A program made the position numbers and the translations under genes. Below the pieces are notes generated by a model. That model was not told the DNA's origin. It worked only from the letters and a program-made list of their open reading frames with translations, and did no database searches. A stretch of 64,000 nucleotides of DNA from Phytophthora colocasiae (Eukaryota > Oomycota > Peronosporomycetes > Peronosporales > Peronosporaceae), in assembly GCA_018806915.1 (NCBI GenBank), contig JAGKQI010000103.1, forward strand, positions 1,488,001 to 1,552,000, given 5' to 3'. Below, one piece after another: positions 19,746-29,851 of the stretch; positions within the stretch are counted from its first letter, which is position 1; the number at the start of each line of letters is the position of its first letter.

Positions 19746-20789
19746 TCATTCAATGCCGAGCTTTTCCTTTCCAAGTTCGTAGCACGAGATCATGATGGCG
19801 CAGGACGGTGCCACACGTGCTACACGAGCGCTAAGACCCGTGAAGGCTCCACTCACACCCTTGCTTGCAACCACTTGTCTGAGCACCATCGATCCGGACG
19901 GCTGAGATCCCTGTGCAGTCATGGAAACCTGCTGCAGAGTCTTCACCACATCGAAAGGTGTTGTCACCGTAGCAGCAATCGTTCCCGACACAGCACCACA
20001 GGCAAAAGCTCTCTGTGTTCTTGTCAGCTCTCCTTCCACCGAATTCAATTTCCTCTGCAGATTTTCATACGACGTCCAGTAGATCGCCGAGAATGGCACA
20101 TCCCGAGCGAGTGTAGCTCCCAGCCCATTCAGCAGTGACGCGTATCCTCCACGTCGCACTGCTTGTTGGAAAGTGGCCAGGATGCTGGCACCTGCTTTCT
20201 CACTCTGCATCCTCGTACGAATGAGCTCAATTGGCGACGTAATGGACGCTGCAACGATCCTCGCCGTTGTACCAGCCGCCAACGGCACAAACGCTTCAAT
20301 CTGTGGGAATCTCTGGCGTCCCTCCTGCAGCAACACGTCGTACGAGATGTAGTACAGTACAGTAGATGGCACAGCGTTGACCATAGCAGGAGACAAGCCC
20401 GCGAACAGACCTCGAAGTCCTTCCGTCTTGAAAATATGACGCAAAGCGTGTGACGTGCCTTGAAGCTGCGTAGGCGCCACAGCCCGCGAGCAGGACATGC
20501 GCATCGCCGACAGTGAACTTCCCCCTCGTCTAGAGGCTTGCAATTTCTCCACTGGGCGCGTGATGCAGCGGTTGCACGCACAGCGACTGCGGCAGCGACA
20601 CTGCTCCATGGCGGTGGCCACAGATGTGGCGACGCTCGAGTGCGTCACACGCAGGTCGGCCAGCGTCTTACCCGGCATCTGAATCTGCGACTGAATACGC
20701 ACTTTAGCCACGTCCAACGGTGTCACGAAGAGCGACGTGAGCAGCGCCCCAGAAGACGCCGCCGTGGCCTTCTTGAGCGTGTCGTCCAT
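19746..20789 (-). CDS. mitochondrial carrier, SLC25A39/MTM1-like
   Basis: A 347-residue single-exon protein from ATG 20789. Three Solcar repeats carry the signatures TPLDVAKVR, SPIELIRTR and TPFDVVKTL. Between the first two helices is a long loop with a dense Cys cluster (CRCRSRCACNRC, about residues 64-75), then TQLQGTSHALRHIFKTEGLRGLFAG. Long Cys-containing loops after helix 1 are characteristic of SLC25A39/A40 and yeast Mtm1, which import glutathione into mitochondria. In the human protein this loop has been linked to iron-sulfur sensing. Assignment to this subfamily is by that loop and is less certain than the carrier call itself. COX15, also mitochondrial, is the next gene on the same strand. 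Confidence 0.85.
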   Translation of the reverse strand: MDDTLKKATAASSGALLTSLFVTPLDVAKVRIQSQIQMPGKTLADLRVTHSSVATSVATAMEQCRCRSRCACNRCITRPVEKLQASRRGGSSLSAMRMSCSRAVAPTQLQGTSHALRHIFKTEGLRGLFAGLSPAMVNAVPSTVLYYISYDVLLQEGRQRFPQIEAFVPLAAGTTARIVAASITSPIELIRTRMQSEKAGASILATFQQAVRRGGYASLLNGLGATLARDVPFSAIYWTSYENLQRKLNSVEGELTRTQRAFACGAVSGTIAATVTTPFDVVKTLQQVSMTAQGSQPSGSMVLRQVVASKGVSGAFTGLSARVARVAPSCAIMISCYELGKEKLGIE

Positions 20790-21060
20790 CCCTGAGTGGG
20801 CGCAACTTGGCAAGTGAACGGCTGTAAGGTTCCTGGGTGTTTGCTTGCGGCAGGTATTGCGCCAATCAGCGATCGACCACGCGGTGATTGGAAGATCTTG
20901 ATGTCCGTATATGCAGGTAAGGTGGAAAAGATACGGACTGTTGGAATAGGGTCCGTATTGATTCCGGTGGTTCAGATCATAAAGGTCACTATACTAAGGT
21001 GTAATACGGTTGAGGAATGATTGCGTCAAAAGTTGAAGTACTTGACTAGCTGACAATTGA

Positions 21061-22290
21061 TCAGAGCTCGTCGCTGGCCTGAAGACGCCGTGTCTGGACG
21101 GTTTGATGCATCTCGTGAGCCAGGGACTGCAAGAAACGCAGTGGCATGCCACGTGCGATGAAGCCTCGATACACAATCTGCTCGTCATCTACTAGACCTT
21201 GCTGTTTGCGCAGCTTCGCTACTGCATCCTCCAGGATCTGTTCGTCCTCGGCATCGATCTCCTCGTCCAGCGGGTTCAACGTCTTGAGCAGGAACCTATA
21301 CATGTACGCAAGAATGTGTTATGTGCTGAGAGTGTAAGGCATTTTTGTGTGCAGCGACGCACTGGTACAGATCTTCCACGTGGATAAAGTTGTCTCGGTA
21401 TCGTGACATCTCGGCGACTTGGTCATAAGACCAATCGATTATTTTGTCGAGTATCTCTTCGTTCGCGTATTCAGGGTTGAAAGCGACCAACTCAACGTCG
21501 GTCACGCCAGGGATGACAGGCCGAGCTTCTTCCTCCTCGTCATCGGGTGGCTGGTTGTCTTGTTCGTCCTGAAGAAACCACACGTTAGTCCCTCGATTTC
21601 AGCGATGGAGGAATTTCCAACACGAACAAGTCTTCTCTCCATTGCTGGATACTCGTCATCCTGGGGGGAGTTGGCCCCATTTTCGCCCTGTACAGAGCAT
21701 TCTGATCAATCTAGGAGTACAGCATAGGTTGGAAACAGCTACCCAAACCTGTTCGGCGTATCTTTCATCCAATTCGTGTTCCCACATAAATTCAGAAGGC
21801 TGAATGCCTTCTTCGCTCTCATGTTTCGTAAATTTCTCGAAGGTGCGCTATCTCGGAGGTTAGTCAGATACCCCAGCGTATTGTTATGCCTGAGTCGCAC
21901 CTGCCATCGCTCTTCATTCTCCAAAGCTATTTGCTCTCTAGGTGATAGTTTCCTCTCGTATGGTGGATCATCCTCAAATTGCTCCGATTCAGCTTCCACC
22001 TACACCGACAGCCACATCTGCAGAATGTATTTTCCCGATTTCACGGCAACAAACCTCGTACCTCAATTGTGGTAAACTCTTTCTCGTCTGGGTCATTCCA
22101 CGTTGATAAATCGTCGTTCGTATCAGCACTGACAACGTCTTCTGCCTTAACGAGCTATAGCAACGTTGATCATCGAAATGGCGTAAGTGAGTATTTGTAG
22201 ACCAAGTAGTCTTCAATTACAACGTCACATCCTTGCCAATACCTGTACATGTAGCAGACTGAAGAGCACAAGAAGCACATGCAGGCGCAT
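21061..22290 (-). CDS. unrecognised secreted or ER-luminal acidic protein (seven exons)
   Basis: Exons read as 22290-22243, 22154-22062, 21999-21901, 21847-21749, 21687-21628, 21568-21363 and 21295-21061; all have GT-AG borders and keep frame, giving 279 residues. Exon 1 is a signal peptide: MRLHVLLVLFSLLHVQ. The mature part is acidic and helical with no membrane segment: PPYERKLSPREQIALENEERW, MWEHELDERYAEQ, a DDEEEE run, then NPEYANEEILDKIIDWSYDQV and GFIARGMPLRFLQSLAHEMHQ. No family is recognised and no RXLR motif follows the signal peptide. No HDEL/KDEL-type retention signal is present (the C-terminus is ASDEL, which is not a strict match). Unusually intron-dense for this neighbourhood. 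Exon borders are by eye. Confidence 0.65.
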
Positions 22291-22777
22291 CGTTGAGATC
22301 TCAATCAAAAACGTATCTTGAATGAAAGGACGCGTACTACAAGTTGCCTATCTTGGACCTACTTGAATATTTTCAACACGGTCTTCTTAGTAGAGTCTTA
22401 CGGCTTGAAATCGCTCAAAGTCGTGTATCCCTCGTCGCCTTTCGATGGGTCCCAGAAGAACTCGTAGTCCATCAGCGGAGTCAGCGGCCAGTCGTTCTTG
22501 AACCGATCCACAAGGTCGGGATTCGCCATGAACATGCGCGCAAAGCCAACGAGATCGGCTGAGCCACTTCGAAGAACCCCCTCCGCAATATCCCTCGAGT
22601 AGCCCTTGTTGCCGATGACAGTGCCCTTGAACGCCTTCTTCGCGTCGAAAGTGATCAACGGACGACATTTCCCGTGGTAATGGGCATCGGCACCAACACC
22701 CTCCCAACCATCGAGAATGGCCAAATAGGCCAATCCGTACTCCGACAGACGCTCATACACGTACGTGAACATCTCGC

Positions 22778-22782
22778 AATTG
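22778..22782. repeat. 5-bp target duplication, left copy
   Basis: AATTG before the left LTR, matched by AATTG at 28620-28624 after the right LTR. Confidence 0.9.
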
Positions 22783-23166
22783 TGTAGTATTCCCGGGGTC
22801 GAAATTCAAAGTCGTTAACACAAGGCAATGCGGGGGCTAGCCCGCAGGAACTGTAGCCTAGTGTATTGATAAGAAATTGAAGAGTGAGCTTCGGCAACGA
22901 GCCTCCACTCAGAGAGAACGAGTACTTGAAGGCAGAACTCCTTGAAGTTGCTGCTCGCCAAGCAATCATTCCTAAGGATACATGTAGCTAGACATACAAG
23001 CTCCAAGTGCAAACAAAGTCAGCCACTAACAGCCTGACCTGTTATAACATGTAGAACATGAAGTTGCCTCAGCTGATGCTGTAGGACACAGTCTGTGATG
23101 TCTGCTTGGGGAGTGCGCAGTCTGTTGCACGTTAGAACTAAGCTTTAGAGCCTAGGTTCTACTACA
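22783..23166 (-). repeat. 3' LTR of Ty3/gypsy element 1
   Basis: 384 bp; same sequence as 28236-28619 except two substitutions. The minus-strand sequence just before it (CTTCGGGGGCAG) is a plausible polypurine tract. Confidence 0.9.
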
Positions 23167-23263
23167 CTGCCCCCGAAGCTTAGTTCCCCACGTCTTCCTC
23201 TGGAAAACGTGCAAGGGTTCAACTTCGGCATCATTGACCTTGTGTAGATTCACATTGGTGAAG

Positions 23264-26200
23264 CTACGGGGTTCCAACCGTACGCGCCTTGCGTTTGCAG
23301 CTAGATCGTCGTAGTTGATGCCGCTGCTCGTTGCAGAGTCCTTGTGCTGGCATTGCGTCCGAAACACTAGGCACATCTGCAGCAACAGTCACCACTCTAG
23401 TCAGGCGTCCATGAGGCAAGTTATTCTCACTGGAGGTCCGCTTGACTCGTCGTCGAGCTCCTGGACGCTCAGCGCCAGTCTCTTTATCATTTGTACCTTC
23501 GCCTTGCTGAGAAATACTGCTAACAGTACTTCGGGCAGTTTGGCGGCGGCGTTTCTTACCGGTCGGCATTCGTTTTGACTCCTTCGCATTGCCTGATGGC
23601 ACATGCGCTAAGCTGGCAGGCAAGGTCTCCGTAGTTGTCGAAATAGTTCGTTGTGCACGGTTTCCAGCAAGCTTCTGCCAATAGTCAGATAACCGGGTGT
23701 CTCGGGCTTGTGCCACATAGTTGTCTAGTAACACGTGAATATCAGTAGCGAGGCTCTGCATTGGCTCATAAGAGTCCTCGATCGTCTCCAAGCCCTTCCA
23801 GTTCACTAACACTTCAAAGTCCTGGATATCTTCGTTCCACCGATGTGACTTAAGCTCATTTACAGCGAGCAATATTCCTTGCGAGGTCACATGCTCCAAC
23901 AATTCCTCGGTGATGTCGAGGCTACTGTCAGCGTAAAATTTCAGCCGAGATGCATGCACATCAAGCTCGTCACCGGTGACGAGGTGCTGTACGTGAAATG
24001 AGTGTGCATCAGCACGTAATACTCGATAAGGTCAACCCATGTCACCTGCAACTTGTTCTTGTGTTTTTCATCCACTCGTGACCGCAAGACAAAAATCACC
24101 TTCAGAGAAGTTAACGAGATTTTCCCCGCTCTTTCTTCTTATTCAGAAGTCTCTGTTTCCAGACGCTGGTCTTCCCACAGCGTTGTGCATCACTTGCATG
24201 CTGGAGCGCAGCTCTGCGAGATACTCCTCAATTCGGTCACTGTCAGGGATAGTTTGCAACTTGCCATGGTCCGGTAGATAGAACTCACGCAGCGGTGTTG
24301 GACATTCCAAGCCCGTAAACAGCTCCACTGGAGCACGATTCGCCAGAGAAGGAACTGCAGTGTGGTTCAAGTTTGCCTGAATTATTGGCACCAAGTAGAC
24401 CCAGTCCTTGTAGCTGATCTTGTACTCCAGGATCATTGCACGCACCACTTGTAGGATGTCGCGATTTACCCTCTCTATGGATCCGTTTATCCAAGGTGAG
24501 TACGCGGGGGTGAACTTCTGCAAAGTACGTAGACGACGTGCTAGTTCGGCAACAACTTCATTCTTGAAATGTGAACCGCAATCAGATACCCACTCAGGTG
24601 GCAGGCCAAACCGCGAGTGCCAATCCAGCAGTGCTTCCACCGCTACTCTGCTGTCAGCTGTGTCTGCAACTACTAACTCGCAATAATGCGTTGCATGGTC
24701 CTTGAGGACCAGGATGTACTTGCTTGTGCCATAGCTGCTTCCCAGGTAGAGATAATCGAAATGTAGCAATCCATTACGCGTTTTGCAATCGATCACTTCG
24801 CCCCAAGGGCGTGGGATGACATTTCCCCCTCGAGAGTGCAGACACAATGAGCAAATCCTTCACAAAAGTCTTGACAATGGTTGTAATTCCATCGATAGCG
24901 AAAATCCGAGACAAATGCGTCTGCATCACATTCTGGCCACGATGGCCTTGTGCACCGCAATGCGCTACAATACAGAGGCGCTGGATCAGGTCTGTAGCCG
25001 TGCTGGGTACCCAAATCCGTCCCTCTAGGGTTAAAAGGCCGTTGTCAGCAATATCTACATTGGCCGGAGCGTCCGAAGTTGCTTGGACCTCGGCAAGTTC
25101 TGCCACCGTGGGCCAAACGAAAGAATCAGCATCCAGAGGTCGAAGTGACGATGGCTGTGACTCTGTCAAGGTTCGTGTAGATGGTGACACCATAGTCGCT
25201 TCTTCAGGGGATCTAAGACGCTTCACCTTCGCTGTTGAGTGATTACCAGCCCAACGAGATATCATATCGGCCCAAACATTGTCAGGGCCGGGCACATGCT
25301 CCACGACGTATCGGTAGTTCAAAAGCTTCATAGACCACCTCAACAACTTGCCTTTCACATGTTTCTTCACATTCTGGTGGGGTGCGAAGACGTGAATTAA
25401 ATTTCTGTGGTCGCAGTACATTCGAAAAGGCTTTGGACGCAGTAAGAGATAGTCAAGCTTTTCACAAGCGACCACAATAGGTAGGGCCTCCTTTTCCGTC
25501 ACCGTCCAGTTCAACTGACTTCCAGTAAATGTACCGCTCATGCAATGGAGGAGCCGGTGCTGTTGCTCAGTAGCCGGCAGCTTCGAGTCAAAATTCACCA
25601 CTTGAGTCACAATGAGAGCCCACCCAATGTCTGATGCATCTGTAAACAGACAGGTAGTAGCTGAGTCATCAGGAAAATCGAGCGTAGCACATGTGGCTAG
25701 CATTTCCTTGACGTTATCAAAAGCAACGCGCTCGTCTTCAGTTAATTCCAGCACAATTCCAGCTGCTGCACGGCGCGTACGTTTGGTAGAAGCAAGTGCG
25801 GTATCCAGGCGTTTCTGAAGTGGCTGTACTTGTCGCGCGTAATCCACAATGCTTTCTCTCATCCAGTTAACAGCACAGACAAATTGCTGCAATTCGCTAG
25901 CGGTCTTTGGTTACGGGATCTGCCGAAGTGTGTCAATCCGTTGTGAATCATGGCGAACACCTTGGTGATCCAGCACTCGTCCACACCACTTCACTTCAGT
26001 TTGATAGAGATTGGACTTTTTAGCACTAAGCTTAACCATGTATGTATCCATGTCAGCAGCGTACAACAGCAAGTCATCAATCCAGATAAGTAGATGCTCG
26101 TAGAGTAAACTCGCAAAGCATGTCTCCATTGTCTTCTGGAAGAAAATAGCTGCGTCACTACTTCCTTGAGGAACACGACGGGGTGTGAATATTTTCTCGT

Positions 26201-27340
26201 CAGTCATGTACGACAGCAATTCCTGACAGAATTCTGCAAGTGGCAACTGCCAAAAACCCTTCAAGAAATCAAAAAGTCCAAAGTGTTTCATTCCTCGAGC
26301 ATTTTCCATAACTACAGCGAGGATTGGCATCACTGCAGCCATTATTTCTGTCTGGTCATTCAATACTCGGTAGTCTGTCGTTTGTCGAAGGTCCAATAGA
26401 TCCGCGCTCTTCTTCACCGGCAAAACAGGACTCGCCCAACGACTATCAGGATTCTCATAGACCAGTCCTAGTGCAACAAGACGCGCGTTAAATTCTCGTA
26501 AAAACTTCCTGATATGAGGCGGGTATTTGCGGGGCTTACACTTCGTGGGGCGAGCCCCGTTTTCAATCGAATCTCCATTGGTGGGACACTAGCAGGAGGA
26601 TCCGCTCGGAGCTCCAGGCGCCACACGTCATATGCATGAGCAATAGTCCGCAACTGCTCCACACGTTCCACAGGAAATCCATTCTCCACCGCACGATCAA
26701 TCAATCTTTCAACAGCAGCGAAAATATCATCGTCATCAGATGGAGTTTTATCAGGATTCACGGGCATTTCGTCAGCTTCAAGCTCCACTGGGTCACCGGT
26801 CAAATCATCGATGTTGTGGCTGGCCAGTTGCTCAAGCTGTCTATCGACGTCAATACCCAACATCACCAACAAATCATTCCCCACAATGAACTCTTCATCG
26901 TCCACGTCGACAATAAGTACGTCCACTAATCCCATAGGCTCGACAGGGCCAGCCGCAGTTTGAATTAGTACTTGAAGACAAGTCTTCCCATTCAGCTGTC
27001 ACCCACGTCGCTCCAAATGCCTGGGTGCGAACAGGAGTATCAAGTTTTTCCTTCGTTACACTCGGATCGGCAACTAGAAGGCGTTTCCAGTGCGAAAGTC
27101 CAATCACAGTGAAATCCGAGCCGCTATCAGGACAGTACGGCAGCTCCAGGACTCCATTCAATACCACATGTCGCTCTGTGTTAGGTAAAAGCTCACCGAG
27201 GCGTTTGGTACGCGCCTTCTTGGCCTTGCGCGCATCACGCAATTTCTGTACGAGCTCCTTTTTTTCGTCCTCACTTGCCTCCGTACACTCACGCAGCCAA
27301 TGCATGGCCTTGCATTTCGGACATGGACCTGGAGGTTGAC
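23264..27340 (-). pseudogene. pol of Ty3/gypsy element 1: protease, RT, RNase H, integrase, chromodomain
   Basis: Reading on the minus strand: a CPKCKAMHW knuckle and DSGSD protease near 27340-26895; RT near 26423-25911 with a WIDD catalytic box; RNase H near 25892-25250 (LFTDASDIG, YCDHRNLIHVF); integrase near 24880-24143 (HFDYLYLGSS, VSDCGSHFKN, NGSIERVNRD); and a chromodomain near 23959-23700 (NELKSHRWNEDIQDFEVLVNWKG). The frame is broken by single-base changes at short runs (about 26984, 26560-26563, 24853-24855, 24091-24095 and nearby), a TAA at 25911-25913, a TGA at 24143-24145, and an apparent in-frame deletion after the RT box. Cannot encode a working polyprotein. Confidence 0.85.
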
Positions 27341-27354
27341 GTGAAGCCTCTGTT

Positions 27355-28152
27355 TTAGCCTTGGGCTTGGTCTTCCTGATCGACCTTTACTCTCGCAGTG
27401 TCTCTACTAGTCGACTCTTGAAGCGCCGTTCCGTTCGACTGCTTCGATTGCTTCTTATCCTTTTGCTTCTTAGACGAAATAGCCTCACGCCCGGACGCCT
27501 CCTGTCGCTGTTTCTTTTGGCGCTGATAATAGCGCTCATGCTCCGTTGCACGCTCGACTATCAGATCGAAAAGAAGTTTCGCGTTGGACGCGGCAGCCTT
27601 GTCAGTAAAACGGACTCTCTGCTTCACTTCCTTCTTTAACGCCTCTGGCCGTAGCGATGCTATCAACCGCTTGCACTTCTCTTTCACGCCATCTACCTCA
27701 GAAAAACATTCTGTCAAGCCATTCTCCAACGTAATGGTATTAAACAGCATGAAGTAGTCGATATAGCGGGCTCTCACGTCGCTCTCGGCCATGTTGGGCT
27801 TTAGTTCACGCTCATAAAGGTCCTTGATGTCAGGCAAGGAGCCGTTTTTCACGCTCGAGATGATCTTCTCGATCTCAGTTATCAGCATGTCGTCGGTGGC
27901 GTTAGCTGGCGAGACTCCAAGCTGGAGCTCGCAGAAAGCGTCCAGCAGGTGGGGGTTGAATGCTCCTGCGACAGACTCTACCACAGCTTCAAAAGCTTCA
28001 CCAGTCACACGGCAGCGCGCGTGCAGCTTCGCCTCATAGTCGTGTCTTTCCTTCCTCCAGTTCACCAGTGCTCCATGAGAGGTCGACACTATCTTTGGTG
28101 GTAAAACCGGGGTAAACAGTGGTACAGAACCAGTCGCTCCAGCGTCCGCCAT
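27355..28152 (-). CDS. gag of Ty3/gypsy element 1
   Basis: ATG 28152 opens 265 codons. A helical capsid-like region (ANATDDMLITEIEKIISSV, LYERELKPNM, ARYIDYFMLFNTITLE) is followed by a very basic tail (KKQKDKKQSKQSN). The zinc knuckle lies in a different frame just downstream, so either a +1 frameshift is used or a base has been gained near 27356-27370. It starts about 84 bp inside the 5' LTR border. Confidence 0.75.
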   Translation of the reverse strand: MADAGATGSVPLFTPVLPPKIVSTSHGALVNWRKERHDYEAKLHARCRVTGEAFEAVVESVAGAFNPHLLDAFCELQLGVSPANATDDMLITEIEKIISSVKNGSLPDIKDLYERELKPNMAESDVRARYIDYFMLFNTITLENGLTECFSEVDGVKEKCKRLIASLRPEALKKEVKQRVRFTDKAAASNAKLLFDLIVERATEHERYYQRQKKQRQEASGREAISSKKQKDKKQSKQSNGTALQESTSRDTARVKVDQEDQAQG

Positions 28153-28235
28153 CTTGAGTTGTCTTCAACTTCAGTTGTCCACTAGCTGTACAACAGGTCG
28201 TTGCACTTCAATGGAAAACCTACTAAAGAATTCTT

Positions 28236-28619
28236 TGTAGTATTTCCGGGGTCGAAATTCAAAGTCGTTAACACAAGGCAATGCGGGGGCTAGCCCGCAG
28301 GAACTGTAGCCTAGTGTATTGATAAGAAATTGAAGAGTGAGCTTCGGCAACGAGCCTCCACTCAGAGAGAACGAGTACTTGAAGGCAGAACTCCTTGAAG
28401 TTGCTGCTCGCCAAGCAATCATTCCTAAGGATACATGTAGCTAGACATACAAGCTCCAAGTGCAAACAAAGTCAGCCACTAACAGCCTGACCTGTTATAA
28501 CATGTAGAACATGAAGTTGCCTCAGCTGATGCTGTAGGACACAGTCTGTGATGTCTGCTTGGGGAGTGCGCAGTCTGTTGCACATTAGAACTAAGCTTTA
28601 GAGCCTAGGTTCTACTACA
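28236..28619 (-). repeat. 5' LTR of Ty3/gypsy element 1
   Basis: 384 bp. Its inner border is followed (minus strand) by AAGAATTCTTT, a small dyad, rather than a TGG-type primer-binding site; the primer is therefore not obvious. Confidence 0.9.
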
Positions 28620-28624
28620 AATTG
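28620..28624. repeat. 5-bp target duplication, right copy
   Basis: AATTG after the right LTR, matching 22778-22782. Confidence 0.9.
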
Positions 28625-29370
28625 TCCGCACTGCCCATTCCCCCGTAAGGACTGTTTGGCGCTGTGCGGACACCGATGCGATCAGCCGGATACACGGTTT
28701 TCACCGCTTCAATCACGTCGCTGAGGAAACGGTAGCGATTCTCAAACGAACCACCATAGCTGTCAGTGCGTTGGTTCGTACACGATTGGAGAAACTGGTC
28801 GATCAAATAGCCCCCCGCAGCGTGGATCTCAATGCCATCGAAGCCTGCCTCCTTGGCTCGCTCGGCACACGTGCGCCACTGTTCCACTACAGCTGGGATC
28901 TCGTTTAGAGTCAACGGGCGAGGTCGCTCGTACCCCACGTGCTTCCCGTTGACATCGCGGGTTCGGCCAGTCTCGTACAACGTTGATGAGGATGACACTA
29001 CCTCACGGTTATCGTGGAAGGAGGGGTGACTCTGTCTGCCCATGTGCCAGAGCTGGACGAAAATAGTGCCTCCCTTCTTGTGAACACGGTCGACGACTTC
29101 CTTCCACCCACGAACCTGTTCGTCGGTGTAGAGTGCAGGGGATCCGTACCAACCGAAAGCTTGTTCAGAAATGGCAGTTGCTTCAGTGACGATGAGCCCA
29201 GCGCCTGCGCGCTGTTCGTAGTAGACAGCGTTGCGTTCAAGGGGTGCATGCGTCTTGATGTCGCTGCGAGCACGGGTCACAGGGCCATACACGATACGGT
29301 TTTTGAGCTGGAGTCCTTCGGCGAGACGGTATGGGGTGAAGAGAGTGTAGCTGTCGGTCTTTGAGGCCAT

Positions 29371-29851
29371 GGTGGTGTGGCTGTAGTGGTGGTGGAGTGT
29401 TCGGATGCTGGAAATTCGCGAAGTGGGGAACCTGTAGCGATGAAAAGCACAACATACACTACAACAGCCAAGCGCGGAAACTCGGTGGATACGTAAGAGC
29501 GACGATAGACTGTCACTGTACATACTGTCGAAGTCTTTCTGACCTAATCAAGACGTTTGCGTCAGAGTCTATGTCATAACTGACAAATGTTGCCTTCTCA
29601 GTATTGTTTGCAAATTGCAGTCACTACTGGTGTAAGACGTGGTGGTTCTAGTACGGTGTCACTAAACGATCTGAAAGCATTCATTGCTGAAACAGTTTCA
29701 GCAATGAAGCTTGTTTCATTTCGGCGCTCAATGATTATGCGTGACATTGTTGCCGTAAGCGCGAGTTCCAGTCATAATCAACATTGTTGAGGATATTGAT
29801 CAAGTTTTCATTTTGTAATTCGACCTCAACCACCAACACCAAACTAGCACC
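29371..29851. promoter_or_regulatory. shared divergent promoter of the two OYE genes
   Basis: 481 bp between two start codons facing away from each other. The only strong structure seen is the dyad at 29680-29708, listed separately. Co-regulation is inferred from the layout. Confidence 0.55.
29680..29708. promoter_or_regulatory. 29-bp dyad, possible operator
   Basis: TTCATTGCTGAAAC, one A, then its exact complement GTTTCAGCAATGAA: 14-base perfect arms with a one-base spacer. It lies about 310 bp upstream of the left OYE start and 144 bp upstream of the right one. Symmetry suits a dimeric regulator; no factor is known. Confidence 0.55.

Larger units (their letters stand above)
22783..28619 (-). 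mobile_element. Ty3/gypsy retrotransposon with chromodomain, decayed coding region
   Basis: Two 384-bp LTRs (TGTAG...CTACA), a 5-bp target duplication AATTG, and internal minus-strand gag, protease, RT, RNase H, integrase and chromodomain regions in the Ty3/gypsy order. By eye the LTRs differ at two positions (C/T near the start; G/A near the end, in GCACGTTAG versus GCACATTAG), so insertion is recent. Coding sequence nevertheless has several frameshifts and a stop. It interrupts the OYE gene in the same orientation. Confidence 0.9.
22398..29370 (-). pseudogene. old yellow enzyme (ene-reductase), split by a Ty3/gypsy insertion
   Basis: ATG at 29370 (MASKTDSYTLF) and coding to 28620, then a 5.8-kb element, then the C-terminal part to a stop at 22398. 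Without the element and one 5-bp duplication the frame continues (GGMGSAD into EMFTYVY), giving about 376 residues, 60-70% similar by eye to the intact paralogue at 29852. FMN/NAD(P)H-dependent OYE features include VTRARSD, QLWHMGRQSHPSF, RTDSYGGSFENRYRF and FMANPDLVDRF. These enzymes reduce activated C=C bonds. The substrate-binding motif is EIHAAGGY, with Gly where yeast OYE has Asn194 and plant OPR has His. The N-terminal fragment would end just after the barrel's middle and should be inactive. Confidence 0.9.

Noticed and set aside
21061..22290. RXLR or Crinkler effector in the secreted gene
   Set aside because: Signal peptide present but no RXLR, dEER or LFLAK motif in the first 100 residues.
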